Assembly: GCF_023072615.1 (NCBI RefSeq)
Contig: NZ_JAKNRW010000010.1
Coordinates: 62,001 to 126,000, forward strand
Direction of reading: 5' to 3'
Length of the DNA: 64,000 nt
DNA from: Pseudomonas violetae
Lineage (GTDB): Bacteria; Pseudomonadota; Gammaproteobacteria; Pseudomonadales; Pseudomonadaceae
Shown: positions 36,877 to 47,221 of the stretch, piece after piece
Numbering within the stretch: position 1 is the first letter of the stretch
How the letters are laid out: each line of letters starts with the position of its first letter
The notes under the pieces: generated by a model
Told to the model about the DNA's origin: nothing
What the model saw: the letters and a program-made list of their open reading frames with translations, nothing else
Database searches by the model: none
Position numbers and translations under genes: made by a program

Positions 36877-37545
36877 CTATTGATTCACCGTGCCGCCCTT
36901 GGCCTCACTCATGATCTGCCGAATGGCGCCAACGAACGTATCCACAGGTTGACCGCCGCTGATCGCATACTGACCGTTGAACACCACAGTCGGTACTGAA
37001 CTCACTCCGCGGGACAACCACAGCTGTTCTTCTTCCCGAACTTCCCGGGCGAACTCGTCCGATGCCAGGATCGCCTCGGCCCGCTGCCGATCGAGCCCGA
37101 CATCAGCGGCAATCTGCGCCAGTTGCTGATGATCGGACGGGTTACCTCCGTCGGTAAAATACGCCTTGAACAGCGCCTCTTTCAAGTTGAACTGTAACCC
37201 TTCCAGCCCTGCCCAATACAGCAGGCGGTGGGCATCGAACGTGTTGTAGATGCGGCTGTTGCCGTCAGTGCGAAAGGCAAAGCCGACCTCGGCGCCGCGC
37301 TCGCGGATCATCTCGCGATTCTTCTGCGACTGCTCAGGCGTGGACCCGTATTTCTCGGTGATGTGCTCGGTGATGTTCTGCCCTTCAGGTCCCATCTTCG
37401 GGTTCAGCTCGAACGGCTGGAAACGTATCTCGGCCTGGACCTCGTCACCCAGCCTATCCAGCGCTTGGGTCAGGCCGTACAGACCGACGACACACCAGGG
37501 GCAGGATACATCGCTGACGAAATCGATTTTCAGGGGGGTAGTCAT
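36877..37545 (-). CDS. DsbA-family oxidoreductase (FrnE/HCCA isomerase-like)
   Basis: A 222-residue thioredoxin-fold protein without a signal peptide, so cytoplasmic. The CxxC motif is in FVSDVSCPWCVVGLYGL near residues 10-25. The C-terminal VSSVPTVVFNGQYAISGGQP carries the cis-proline loop. FrnE relatives act as disulfide oxidoreductases or isomerases in the cytoplasm. The ATG at 37545 follows a GAGGTGAG ribosome-binding site; an upstream GTG is less likely. It converges on glpM with one base between the two stops. Confidence 0.88.
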   Translation of the reverse strand: MTTPLKIDFVSDVSCPWCVVGLYGLTQALDRLGDEVQAEIRFQPFELNPKMGPEGQNITEHITEKYGSTPEQSQKNREMIRERGAEVGFAFRTDGNSRIYNTFDAHRLLYWAGLEGLQFNLKEALFKAYFTDGGNPSDHQQLAQIAADVGLDRQRAEAILASDEFAREVREEEQLWLSRGVSSVPTVVFNGQYAISGGQPVDTFVGAIRQIMSEAKGGTVNQ

Positions 37546-37594
37546 CACTCACCTCACAGACTGGAACGCGCCGGAAAGTGAGAAAGATACACCC

Positions 37595-38614
37595 CTACAG
37601 AAGGTTGTGTTCAACCACCGGATCAATCTGCGCCCAATGCGAGGTGTCTTCGCGGTGGGCCTGCAAGTAGGGCAACACCGCCGCCAGCAATGGAGCCTTG
37701 AACGCTTCCTGGAAGCGATGAGCCAGGCCCGGGATCAGCTTCAGCTGACTGCCGCGAATGTGCGCGGCCAGGTGTACGCCATGCATGACCGGTAGCAGCG
37801 GATCCGCCGTGCCATGCACCACCAGGGTCGGCACCCGCAGCTGATTGAGCAGCGCCACCCGGCTCGGCTCGGCGAGTATCGCCATGATCTGGCGCTTCAC
37901 GCCCTCGGGGTTGAAGGCCCGGTCATAGGACTGGGCCGCCTGTTGCAGCAGGGCCTGGCGATCATCGCTGACCGTCGGGCTGCCCAGCGCCGCCAGCAGA
38001 TCGGCTTGTTGCTCCAGCGCCGCCTGGCGATCGGGTGCCCCGCGGCGCGACAGCAGCTGTACCAATGCGGCATTCGGTGCCGGCAATCCTTCAGCGCCGG
38101 AACTGGTCATGATCAGCGTCAGGCTTTCCACCCGTTGCGGCGCCATGGCCGCCATATGCTGGGCGATCATTCCGCCCATGCTGGCACCCAGCACGTGGAA
38201 TTGCTCGACGTGCAGGGCGTCCATCAGACCGAAGCCATCGTCCGCCATGTCAGTCAGGGTGTACGGCGCCGCGACCGGCAAGCCCAGTTTGTAGCGCAGT
38301 ACTTCGAAGGTCAGGTTGGCATCCACTGGCGCTTGCCGCCACGTCGAAAGACCGACATCGCGGTTGTCATAACGGATCACCCGAAAGCCCTGCTGACACA
38401 ACGCAACGACCACCTCGTCCGGCCAGTGAATCAACTGCCCGCCCAGCCCCATGACCAGCAACAGCGCTGGGTCCGACGTACGGCCGATGCTCTGATACGC
38501 CAGGCTCACCTGGGCCAGGTTGACCCGTTCGGTCGGAACATTGACATCGCAACGAGCGGCCGCAAAAGACGGCAGGCCAAACAACAACACAGCCAGAAAA
38601 CACAATACACGCAT
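37595..38614 (-). CDS. Exported alpha/beta hydrolase
   Basis: A 339-residue protein with a signal peptide ([20 protein letters not shown]). The oxyanion-hole region is [11 protein letters not shown], the nucleophile elbow GASMGG, and the catalytic histidine probably in GLAHRF near residue 310. It resembles carboxylesterases or lipase-like hydrolases, but the substrate cannot be named. Cys residues after the signal peptide suggest a periplasmic location. It lies in the same direction as, and 49 bases upstream of, the DsbA-like gene. Confidence 0.85.
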   Translation of the reverse strand: MRVLCFLAVLLFGLPSFAAARCDVNVPTERVNLAQVSLAYQSIGRTSDPALLLVMGLGGQLIHWPDEVVVALCQQGFRVIRYDNRDVGLSTWRQAPVDANLTFEVLRYKLGLPVAAPYTLTDMADDGFGLMDALHVEQFHVLGASMGGMIAQHMAAMAPQRVESLTLIMTSSGAEGLPAPNAALVQLLSRRGAPDRQAALEQQADLLAALGSPTVSDDRQALLQQAAQSYDRAFNPEGVKRQIMAILAEPSRVALLNQLRVPTLVVHGTADPLLPVMHGVHLAAHIRGSQLKLIPGLAHRFQEAFKAPLLAAVLPYLQAHREDTSHWAQIDPVVEHNLL

Positions 38615-38820
38615 GAAAAAACACCAAAACGCAGAACCCCAGTAGGACGCGAGTTTGATGATATTTGTGCCTGCGCGCTGCCACAGTTGCGTGACAGTTT
38701 GATGAACATCGCCGAGCGGTCGATGCGGTAACTATGTAGTGCCAGGGCCAGGCAGAATTTTCTTTAAATGACCTGCTCCTGAAGTGGATCAACCGCTTCC
38801 TCATACCGAGCCCTGTTTCC

Positions 38821-41800
38821 ATGACTGAAAAACTCGATTTCGACCTCACTGCTGTACCCCCCAGCTTCATACCCTCTTCATCGCCATTACCTCCTTTGCG
38901 CGACACCAGCCTGATTCTCAGCGCGTTGGCCCGCTGGCGCGAAAGTAGCAAGGGCTGGCGTGAGTTGCTGACCGCGAGTCCAGGGGTAAGGGACACGATT
39001 GAGCAGTTGTTCAAAAGCCAACTGAGCCTGGATGGGCAGAAGGCCGGCCTGCTGTTCGGACCGTCGCAAGGGCGTCAACAAAGCTTCGTCAGCTTCACCG
39101 ATGCCTGTGCTTTTGTTGTGCAGCACCCGACGCTGGACACCACGCTGGATCAGCAGTGTCAGGTCAGCGGCCTCGAGAGCACACACCCACTGGCGAGCCT
39201 GACACCCCTGCAAATGCTCGAGCGGCTCAAGACCCTTAACCCAGTGCAGGCACAGGCCGAGCGCTGGGGCGCTTTTTGGCAAGCGCGTGCCACCGGGACC
39301 GCGCTATCGCGGCAGGCATGGACCACCCGGCACTATCGCGACCATTTCGAGGCCGCCGCCCAACTGGCATTTGCTGAAAAAACCCTCACGAAAGACCAAC
39401 TCGCGCCCCTTCTGTTGATCATCGATCCGCCCGGCGGAGCCTTGACGCTAAACGGTATGCCCATCCATACCGAACAGCTGGCACTGGTGCTGAGCAACCA
39501 GAGTCGCGTGAAATTAACCGGCGCATGGGTCATTACCGTGGGTGATCCGGCGAGCGTCACCAACCTGCTGTACCTGCCCAGTCGACCGGTAGCGATCCAG
39601 GCGTTCAGCCAGCGCAGCGACATGGAGGATTGGCTGGCGCAGCAGGCATTGATTCCTATCGGGCTGTCCGCCGACAATCTGCAGTTCGAATACAGCGCGC
39701 AGACCGACCCCATAACGCAGGGAGCCAGCGATCTGCTGGCCGCTCGCCAACAGGCCCAGGTCAGCGCACTGCGTCATGGCACGCGGGGCAAGCCCGGGCT
39801 GGCGGAATATGGCGCTCAATCGCTGGTTCAAGTGGAACAGGTCGAGCAACAGATGCGCATCGCCAGCTTCGTCGCCTTGCCGCCCAAACCGATCGAGTCC
39901 CCAGAAGAAATCACGGACGCCGAGCAGCCGCTGTTCGGCAATCTGTATCCCGATATCCTGTGGGAGATGCGTCAGGCCGCACTGGCCCACCAGCGCGAGT
40001 CGCTCGAAAAATTGATTGAAGACGTGGGCGACGGCGCAGGCCTGCAACCTTTCAAAGACCCGCTCAACGCACTGGAAAGCGCCGAAAAGGCCGCCGACCT
40101 GGCGGCGTCTGACTTGCTACATAGGTCACGGACGCTGGACCTTGTCACCTTCCAGCAGGCATTTACCGCCCTGCACTCCGCCCACAAGGCCGGCCTGCAC
40201 GCTGAAGCCGCAATGCAAGTAGCCCTCAAGCAGTTGAACAGTGATGAACACGCCCTGCTCCAGGCCCTGCTGGAGACTCCCGACGCCCCCGGCACTGAAC
40301 CGGTTGCGGCCAGCCTTACCCTGACGTTGACTGAACAAGTTGCAGACCAAACCACCGCCCAGGCCTTGCGAGGCGTGATTCTGGTGGCACGGGCCGAAAC
40401 CCTTGCCGATGCCGACTCACCCCACAGCGTGCTGCTCTACTGGCCAGGCAGCGGTGGGGGCCTGCAGCGCTTTGCCAACCGTCGAGAGCTTGAACGGGAC
40501 TTATTGCGCATTCCAAAATCAGGTTCCGGGATGACGCTGGCGCTGAACAAAATCAACGGTGACGCGCTCCTGTATGGCCTGAACCAACTCACCAGCGAAT
40601 TTGAAGAGAAGGCTGCGGGGATACGCCAACGCCATGCCGATCCTGCGCAGGCTACCCAGCGTGCGGAACAGTTGGATATCCTGCGCAAACAAACCCGCGC
40701 CCTTTTGCAGGTACCGGTGCACGCCGCCAGAAGCCTGGCGTTTACCCACCTGCAGGAGCAGGACCGCAGCGGCGCCCTCACCTCCAATATTCCCGACTGG
40801 CTAAATAACCTGAGCGAGGTTGATCGCCATCGACTCAAAAGCCTGATTGAAGCGTACATCCAGTCAATGCATCGCAGCCACGAACTGATGACGGTGGCGC
40901 TTGAACCTCGGGACGACTTCACCCGTAAACATTTGTACGAACGCCTGCGCAAGGATTTTAGCGTGCGGGGCCGTTTCAGCGTGACCCTCGACCTGCCTGA
41001 TTCGGTGCGCCAGGAGTATCACTTCATGCAAGCTCCCGGAGCGCCGGGAACTCCGAAGAAACTGGTGCTGGTCCCAAGTGCCGCACGCAGCAAAATGCCC
41101 CTCGAGGACCTGGCCCAGCACAACATTGATAACACCCCGTCGATGAGCCTGGAACCTCTGCTCCTGAGACTGGGCTTCATGCAAGTGGAAGTGACGGCGC
41201 AGGATGATAGCGAACGCCAGACGCTGAAAAACGGCATCACCCTGGCCTACCTGAAACGGGTGTTGCCGGAGCTCGACCTGCCCAAGACTTACGAAACGCT
41301 GATCCGCGACGCGTTCCATGGCGGGGCCAGCGAGTCCGCATTCGTGGTTGAGCATCGCCGCGAAAGCCTCATTGAGCCCTGGAGCCTGATGCTGCAACTA
41401 CAAGGCGACGCTGCGCGTTTGCAAAAGCACATCACTGCTGACGACTTGCAGGTGTTGAAAATCGCCATCGACGCCAACACCGCCGAGGCCTGGAGAGCCG
41501 AAGGTAAGTCTATCGTTCTGTTGCCAGCTAGCCTGACCCCAGGCGGAGGAGACACACCTGGCGAAGGACCCGTTACCCTGTCAGGCGTGACCTTCATCGA
41601 GGAGCAAGTCAGCAAGGCGACTTTGCTATATGCCCCCGATAGTCCCGATGGCCAGTTCCTGCGCCGGTACGACAGCCTGGAAGAAGCCCGCAGGGCCCTG
41701 TTCAACCTGTGCCTGCATGACAAGTGGGCCAACTACCTGGCGGACCGGGCAATTCTGGGTGATGTCGCCTCACATAAAAGCCGCATCACGCAGAGCCTGC

Positions 41801-44427
41801 TCAACAACTTCGATGGCTTGATCGGAGTCGGCACCCGCTGGCCGCCGACCACTTCGCTGGCGGCCCACCTGCTCAATGCACACATGGGACGCCTGATCGA
41901 AGCGCACCGAGGCACCTCCCGCTCCAATGACGCCTTGTACATGGAGCGCTACGCCCTGCAGGGTCCGCGTGCTTTCAATTTTATAAAAATGGCCCTGGGC
42001 GTGGTGCCCTACGTCGGCACCGTCATTTCCATTCATGATGCCTGGACCGATGCCAACAAGGCGGTGGCCGCGCTCTTGCGCGGAGAAGTGGCCGATGGTC
42101 TGACAGATCTCGAATCGGTACTGACGTCACTGGTCGACGCCACCATGGACCTGCTGCCCGGTGAAGCGATATCGTCGGGGCTGTCCCGAACGGCACGCTC
42201 TTTTACGCGAGCGCGCCAGCTAAAAAGACTGGCCCGACATGCCGGCGCACTCAAGAGCACCTCCCTTCGCCACGCTGAACAGGTCGTGCAACGCTTTGCC
42301 GATTACGAGTATGAAAAGCCAATATCACTGTCTGGCCTACAACCGGCAACCCATGGGATCTATCGCAACATCTATCGTCATGGCGATGGTGATTTCATCG
42401 TGCGCCAAGGGCGAATCTTCAAGGTAGAGCGCAGCGCAGATTCTCGTAATTGGCGCTTGAGCGGCAACCGTCAGAAAACCTACAAGCAGCCCCTTGCGCT
42501 CGATGAAGAGGGTCGCTGGGATACTTACTACGGGGTCTACGGCGTCACGTTCGAAGGCGGCGGCCTGGGTGGCGGACAGGTTTTCGGGCACCTGGCCGAG
42601 ACCCTCGATCCTCTCTGGCCTCGAGTTATTCGTCAACGGCTGCCACGCTGGTGGGTGGACCAGGCTTATCGCCGGCAAGGTCAATTGGAAGACACTGCCG
42701 ACAACCTTGCGCGTCGTTTCAATGCACAGTGCAAACAAACCGAAGCGGCGCTTGAGCGTTACAGGGAAGGCAGACCAGAACAGCGTCCCGAGTTCGGGCG
42801 GGCGGCGGAAACGGCGTGCATTGACGATATAGAACTGGGTATCCAGCGGTACGAGACGCTGGCGGAACTGCGCGGCCTGAGCAGCGGCAACAAGAAAGCC
42901 AGCGCCCTGCAGATGCAAAGCGATTGTGCCTGGCTGGTGACTGACCGATTTGTAAACCGCGTCCACCTCGCCGGCGGCCGAATCTCCGCATGGGTGGATA
43001 AAGCTGATGCGCTCTCGATCCGCCTGGACGAATTACCCCAGGGTAGCCTCGACGAATATTTGGGCATTCTGGAGGAGTTGCGCAATGTGCGGGTGCAGAT
43101 CGTGCGCGAAATGGATCACATCGAAGAATTGATGATCAAGATGAATCAATGGCTGGGCGAAATCATCCCGCCCAAAAAAAACCGCGTCAACGCAGCACAT
43201 GACGAGACTCTTTTCGCCGAACTGAAAAAGTCTGTCGAATCCATCAACCAGCGTTCCAGCGAAGCCAAGGTGCTGATTGTAAAAACCGGACATCTGTTGG
43301 AGATGGTCAAGCGCGTTGGCACCACCAGCGACCTGTCCTGGATTGACCTGCAGCGCCAGACACGCCCTCTTCGCAGCCGTTTTGAGCGTGCCCTGCTGGC
43401 ACAGTACGGGTTGACAGAAGCTGCCGCCTCCCGCGCCCAGCGTAACCAGATACTCGCCGATTGCCTGGAGTCCTACACTCAGTTCCGACGTGGCATGCAG
43501 GCGTGGACCAGCGGATATCCCCAGCATTTCCATTTGAACGTCGTCGAGCCGTTGCTGAACAACATCGAGAAACTTGCCGAGCGCGCTCGCAAAGGCATAG
43601 GCAAACCCGTAGCCGAACGACCTGCCGGCCAGAACACCAAGAAAATCTTCACCACCGAAGACGACCAGTTGCTGATCGGGGTCGAACGCTGGGAAGCCAC
43701 CACCCAGAGGCATCAATACACCCTGACCGGGTTGGGTGGGCACGTGGAAATCTGGGAACAATCCAGCCCCGGCAAATTCCGCCTGCTGAACCCACCGCCG
43801 CCGACATCTCATTCTGCGCCCATGGATCTGGAGTCGCTGGCGACCGACGCCCGCAACCGCCTGCAATCCCAGGCGACCTATCAAACCAGGGTGCAGTCTT
43901 ATGCAGACAGGGACATGCTGCCGGTAGACCTTGAACACATGATGCTCAGCGAGGCCGAGGAACTTGCTCACCGTGCAACTGCAATCGAGGCAATTGCCCC
44001 GGGCAACGAGCTGATCCAGCATTTGCGCAACAAGGCCGGCGAGCTGAAAATCACCGGTCGCTCGATACGCACCCGGCAGTCACTGCGCAGTAAAAAACCC
44101 ACCGATGGCATGCTCGACGATCTGGTGCGCAACAACGCAGTGGATATTCGCAAAACCAATCCGATCAAACATCTGGGCAAACGTCGCGACGGTCGTAACG
44201 ACTACATGCAGGAGTACGAAGTCCGGGACCTGACACAAACGCCGCCGACATTGTTGTGGTATGCGCACTTCCATTACACCAGAGCTGCGCCGGTTTTCGC
44301 CGAGTTCGAAAAAGCCCATTTGAAGTTACCGGAGCACCGGTTCCTGACCCACGCCGACGACGCCGAGCTCCCCTACTCTGACATCGGCAAACGATCGACT
44401 GCGCTTGAGCATTTCGAAAACCTTTGA
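38821..44427 (+). CDS. Giant toxin-like protein (1868 residues), dermonecrotic-toxin/DUF6543-like architecture
   Basis: One uninterrupted frame of 1868 codons. No signal peptide is seen. Residues 1-~1000 are helical and hydrophilic, with Cys almost absent. A hydrophobic hairpin lies near 1051-1075 (FNFIKMALGVVPYVGTVISI), followed by a conserved GIYR...DFIVRQGRIFKVE module (about 1179-1290). Next comes a long coiled-coil-rich part (1300-1620), and then the closing LLWYAHFHYTRAAPVFAEFE near 1811-1830. I recognise this order from very large Pseudomonas proteins annotated as dermonecrotic-toxin-like (DUF6543). The catalytic activity is unknown and no immunity protein or secretion gene is adjacent. 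It stands alone, divergent from the hydrolase gene, with REPINs downstream. Toxin status is inference. Confidence 0.7.
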   Translation: MTEKLDFDLTAVPPSFIPSSSPLPPLRDTSLILSALARWRESSKGWRELLTASPGVRDTIEQLFKSQLSLDGQKAGLLFGPSQGRQQSFVSFTDACAFVVQHPTLDTTLDQQCQVSGLESTHPLASLTPLQMLERLKTLNPVQAQAERWGAFWQARATGTALSRQAWTTRHYRDHFEAAAQLAFAEKTLTKDQLAPLLLIIDPPGGALTLNGMPIHTEQLALVLSNQSRVKLTGAWVITVGDPASVTNLLYLPSRPVAIQAFSQRSDMEDWLAQQALIPIGLSADNLQFEYSAQTDPITQGASDLLAARQQAQVSALRHGTRGKPGLAEYGAQSLVQVEQVEQQMRIASFVALPPKPIESPEEITDAEQPLFGNLYPDILWEMRQAALAHQRESLEKLIEDVGDGAGLQPFKDPLNALESAEKAADLAASDLLHRSRTLDLVTFQQAFTALHSAHKAGLHAEAAMQVALKQLNSDEHALLQALLETPDAPGTEPVAASLTLTLTEQVADQTTAQALRGVILVARAETLADADSPHSVLLYWPGSGGGLQRFANRRELERDLLRIPKSGSGMTLALNKINGDALLYGLNQLTSEFEEKAAGIRQRHADPAQATQRAEQLDILRKQTRALLQVPVHAARSLAFTHLQEQDRSGALTSNIPDWLNNLSEVDRHRLKSLIEAYIQSMHRSHELMTVALEPRDDFTRKHLYERLRKDFSVRGRFSVTLDLPDSVRQEYHFMQAPGAPGTPKKLVLVPSAARSKMPLEDLAQHNIDNTPSMSLEPLLLRLGFMQVEVTAQDDSERQTLKNGITLAYLKRVLPELDLPKTYETLIRDAFHGGASESAFVVEHRRESLIEPWSLMLQLQGDAARLQKHITADDLQVLKIAIDANTAEAWRAEGKSIVLLPASLTPGGGDTPGEGPVTLSGVTFIEEQVSKATLLYAPDSPDGQFLRRYDSLEEARRALFNLCLHDKWANYLADRAILGDVASHKSRITQSLLNNFDGLIGVGTRWPPTTSLAAHLLNAHMGRLIEAHRGTSRSNDALYMERYALQGPRAFNFIKMALGVVPYVGTVISIHDAWTDANKAVAALLRGEVADGLTDLESVLTSLVDATMDLLPGEAISSGLSRTARSFTRARQLKRLARHAGALKSTSLRHAEQVVQRFADYEYEKPISLSGLQPATHGIYRNIYRHGDGDFIVRQGRIFKVERSADSRNWRLSGNRQKTYKQPLALDEEGRWDTYYGVYGVTFEGGGLGGGQVFGHLAETLDPLWPRVIRQRLPRWWVDQAYRRQGQLEDTADNLARRFNAQCKQTEAALERYREGRPEQRPEFGRAAETACIDDIELGIQRYETLAELRGLSSGNKKASALQMQSDCAWLVTDRFVNRVHLAGGRISAWVDKADALSIRLDELPQGSLDEYLGILEELRNVRVQIVREMDHIEELMIKMNQWLGEIIPPKKNRVNAAHDETLFAELKKSVESINQRSSEAKVLIVKTGHLLEMVKRVGTTSDLSWIDLQRQTRPLRSRFERALLAQYGLTEAAASRAQRNQILADCLESYTQFRRGMQAWTSGYPQHFHLNVVEPLLNNIEKLAERARKGIGKPVAERPAGQNTKKIFTTEDDQLLIGVERWEATTQRHQYTLTGLGGHVEIWEQSSPGKFRLLNPPPPTSHSAPMDLESLATDARNRLQSQATYQTRVQSYADRDMLPVDLEHMMLSEAEELAHRATAIEAIAPGNELIQHLRNKAGELKITGRSIRTRQSLRSKKPTDGMLDDLVRNNAVDIRKTNPIKHLGKRRDGRNDYMQEYEVRDLTQTPPTLLWYAHFHYTRAAPVFAEFEKAHLKLPEHRFLTHADDAELPYSDIGKRSTALEHFENL

Positions 44428-44437
44428 CCCCTTCAAG

Positions 44438-44783
44438 GAGCAAGCTCCCTCGCCACGAGCTGGGGGTGGCTTTGAAGGGGGTGGCCGCCCGGCGACCGCG
44501 CAGTGACACAGCCGACGCCGATTAACCTGCATGCACAAACCCTGTGGCGAGGGAGCTTGCTCCCGCTGGGGCGCGAAGCGGCCCTCCGGCTTCTTCGGTC
44601 GTGTTGAGTCTGGAAGACGGTGGGCAGCGGTTTGGGGCCGCTGCGCAGCCCAGCGGGAGCAAGCTCCCTCGCCACGGGTTGGGGGTGGCTTTGAAGAGAG
44701 TAGCCGCCCGGCGACCGCGCAATTAACCAGCCGACGCCGATTAACCTGCATGCACAAACCCTGTGGTGAGGGTCCCGCTCTTT
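44438..44783. repeat. 219-bp tandem duplication of a REPIN-containing unit
   Basis: The segment starting GAGCAAGCTCCCTCGCCAC at 44438 starts again at 44657, and TTAACCTGCATGCACAAACC at 44522 recurs at 44741, both at 219 bases. Copies differ at a few positions (for example CAGTGACACAGCC versus CAATTAACCAGCC). Copy 2 is incomplete: its REP head reads GTGGTGAGGGTCCCGCTC, lacking about seven bases of the palindrome loop. It fills most of the 362-base gap between the giant gene and metE. Confidence 0.88.
44542..44675. repeat. Full REPIN inside the tandem duplication
   Basis: Left arm CTGTGGCGAGGGAGCTTGCT at 44542, right arm GGGAGCAAGCTCCCTCGCCA ending near 44674, with inner paired arms. A half REP (GAGCAAGCTCCCTCGCCAC, 44438) precedes it eleven bases after the stop codon of the giant gene. 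Confidence 0.9.
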
Positions 44784-44789
44784 GAAGGT

Positions 44790-47102
44790 TTACGCCAACT
44801 GACTGCGCAACTGTCGCGCCGCCGCCACCATGTTGACCAGCGCTGCCTCAGTCTCCGGCCACGCCCTGGTCTTCAGTCCGCAATCGGGATTGACCCACAG
44901 GCGCTCGGCCGGGATCCGCTTGGCGGCCTTGCGCAGTAAGTTGATCATCTCAACGGTGTCCGGTACTCGCGGCGAGTGAATGTCATACACACCCGGGCCG
45001 ATATCATTCGGGTAGTCGAACGCTTCAAAGGCTTCCAGCAACTCCATGTCCGAACGCGAAGTTTCGATGGTGATCACGTCGGCGTCCATCGCCGCGATTG
45101 CCTGGATCACGTCGTTGAATTCGCTGTAGCACATATGGGTGTGGATCTGGGTTTCGTCGCGCACTCCCGAGGCGGTCAGCCGGAATGCTTCCACCGCCCA
45201 GTCGAGGTACTCCTGCCATTGCGCGCGGCGCAGGGGCAGGCCTTCGCGGAACGCGGCCTCATCAATCTGCACGATTTTGATGCCGGCGTTTTCCAGGTCC
45301 ACCACCTCATCACGCAGGGCCAGGGCCAGTTGTTGCGCCTGTACTTTGCGCGAGACATCTTCCCGGGGGAACGACCACATCAACATGGTCACGGGACCGG
45401 TCAGCATGCCCTTCATCACCTTGTCGGTCAGGCTTTGGGCATAAGTGATCCAGTCCACCGTCATGGCCTGGGGGCGGCTGAGGTCGCCATAGATGATCGC
45501 TGGTTTCACGCAACGTGAACCATAACTCTGCACCCAACCGAACCGGGTAAAGGCATAACCTTCCAACTGCTCGGCGAAGTATTCGACCATGTCGTTGCGT
45601 TCGGCTTCACCGTGTACCAGCACGTCCAGCCCCAGGCGCTCCTGGACTTGCACGGCTTGCCGGATTTCAGTGTGCATGGCATCGGTATAGTCGTTGGCCG
45701 ACAGCTTGCCTTGCTTGAATGCCTGACGCGCCAGGCGTATCGATCCAGTCTGCGGGAACGAGCCAATAGTGGTCGTAGGGAACGCCGGCAACTGCAGGCG
45801 AGCACGCTGTTGTTCAATACGCTGGGCAAACGGTGATTGGCGCTGGCTGTCAGCGGCATTTACTGCCGCAACACGGGCCTGCACGGCGGCTTTGTGAATA
45901 CGCGGCGACTTGGCACGACAGGCCTCAATCGCATTGCTTTCAGCCAGCGCCGCTCGCACCTTGGGCGCTTGTGGATCGTTAAGTGCGTCACGCAGCACGG
46001 CGATCTCGCCGCACTTTTGCACGGCAAACGCCAGCCAGCTTTTCAGTTCCGGATCAAGCTTGTCTTCGCGATCGACGTCCACCGGGCTGTGCAGGAGCGA
46101 GCAGGAACTGCTGACCCACAGATTGTCGCCGAAGCGTTCCTTAGCCGGTTGCAATTGCGCCAGCACCGACTCCAGTTCGCAGCGCCACACATTGCGCCCG
46201 TTCACCAGGCCGACGGACAGAATCTTGTAGGTCGGCAGGCGATCCAGCACCTGACCCAGCTGATCCGGCGCACGCACGGCGTCGATGTGCAGGCCTTGCA
46301 CCGGCAGGCCGACTGCCAGGCCGAGGTTGTCTTGCAGGCCGCTGAAATAGGTCGCCAGCAGCTTTTTCAGCGGCGAGTACTGGAGGATGTGGTAAGCGCG
46401 TTCGAACGCACTTTTCCATGCCTGGGGCAGGTCCAGGGTCAGAATCGGTTCGTCGATCTGTACCCATTCCACGCCTTGCGCGGCAAGCCGACTGAGGATT
46501 TCGTTGTAGACCGGCAACAGGCGTTCGAGCAGATCGAGCCTGTCGAAGTCGTCACCTTTAGCCTTGCCCAGCCACAGGTAAGTCAGCGGGCCGATGATCA
46601 CCGGCTTGACGGTGTGGCCGAGCGCCAAGGCTTCGTCGACCTCATCGAACAGCTGCTCCCAGCTGAGCTTGAACTGCTGATCGGCGCTGAATTCAGGCAC
46701 CAGGTAGTGGTAGTTGGTGTCGAACCACTTGGTCAGTTCCTGGGCGTATTGCGCCTTGCCATGCTCGCCGCCGCAGCAGGTGGCAGTGGCGCCTCGGGCC
46801 ATGGCGAACAGAGTGTCGAGGGTCGGCAGTCCGTTCTCGTCTTTGGCGCTGTCGAAACGCTGCGGGATCACCCCAAAGGTCAGGGAATGGGCCAGCACCT
46901 GGTCATACCAGGCGAAGTCGCCGACCGGCAGCAAGTCGATGCCGGCGTCTTTCTGCAGTTGCCAGTGGGTGGCGCGCAACTGGCGGCCGACGCTCTGCAG
47001 CGCAGCCAGATCAAGGTCGCCCTTCCAGTAGGCTTCAAGGGCTTTTTTCAGTTCGCGGTCTGCGCCGATGCGGGGAAAACCAAGTGTGTGGGCCAACGCC
47101 AT
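44790..47102 (-). CDS. metE: Cobalamin-independent methionine synthase
   Basis: A 770-residue enzyme that methylates homocysteine from methyltetrahydrofolate polyglutamate. It has the duplicated barrel architecture. The N-terminal [19 protein letters not shown] and the C-terminal zinc ligands (HMCYSEF, and the Cys in [10 protein letters not shown]) are present. The ATG at 47102 ([13 protein letters not shown]) is chosen over an upstream TTG. The divergent neighbour is its activator MetR, with a MetR-like palindrome between them. No cobalamin riboswitch fits in the short intergenic space. Confidence 0.96.
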   Translation of the reverse strand: MALAHTLGFPRIGADRELKKALEAYWKGDLDLAALQSVGRQLRATHWQLQKDAGIDLLPVGDFAWYDQVLAHSLTFGVIPQRFDSAKDENGLPTLDTLFAMARGATATCCGGEHGKAQYAQELTKWFDTNYHYLVPEFSADQQFKLSWEQLFDEVDEALALGHTVKPVIIGPLTYLWLGKAKGDDFDRLDLLERLLPVYNEILSRLAAQGVEWVQIDEPILTLDLPQAWKSAFERAYHILQYSPLKKLLATYFSGLQDNLGLAVGLPVQGLHIDAVRAPDQLGQVLDRLPTYKILSVGLVNGRNVWRCELESVLAQLQPAKERFGDNLWVSSSCSLLHSPVDVDREDKLDPELKSWLAFAVQKCGEIAVLRDALNDPQAPKVRAALAESNAIEACRAKSPRIHKAAVQARVAAVNAADSQRQSPFAQRIEQQRARLQLPAFPTTTIGSFPQTGSIRLARQAFKQGKLSANDYTDAMHTEIRQAVQVQERLGLDVLVHGEAERNDMVEYFAEQLEGYAFTRFGWVQSYGSRCVKPAIIYGDLSRPQAMTVDWITYAQSLTDKVMKGMLTGPVTMLMWSFPREDVSRKVQAQQLALALRDEVVDLENAGIKIVQIDEAAFREGLPLRRAQWQEYLDWAVEAFRLTASGVRDETQIHTHMCYSEFNDVIQAIAAMDADVITIETSRSDMELLEAFEAFDYPNDIGPGVYDIHSPRVPDTVEMINLLRKAAKRIPAERLWVNPDCGLKTRAWPETEAALVNMVAAARQLRSQLA

Positions 47103-47166
47103 GGGGAATGCTCTCAATCAAAAGGGGACGTGAAACATGGCGCTATTGTCGACAGACAGAGCAACA

Positions 47167-47179
47167 TGAGACAAACTCA
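47167..47179. promoter_or_regulatory. MetR-like operator between metE and metR
   Basis: TGAGACAAACTCA is a palindrome with the spacing of the MetR consensus TGAA-N5-TTCA (one symmetric change, G/C for A/T). It lies about 65 bases from metE and 43-55 bases from metR. Confidence 0.5.
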
Positions 47180-47221
47180 ACCTTTTCGTGTTGATCACAA
47201 GTTTTTCTCATGGAGCCCCCG

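Noticed and set aside
47103..47221. Cobalamin riboswitch before metE
   Set aside because: The intergenic space is about 120 bases and shows no B12-box-like sequence; a MetR palindrome explains regulation.
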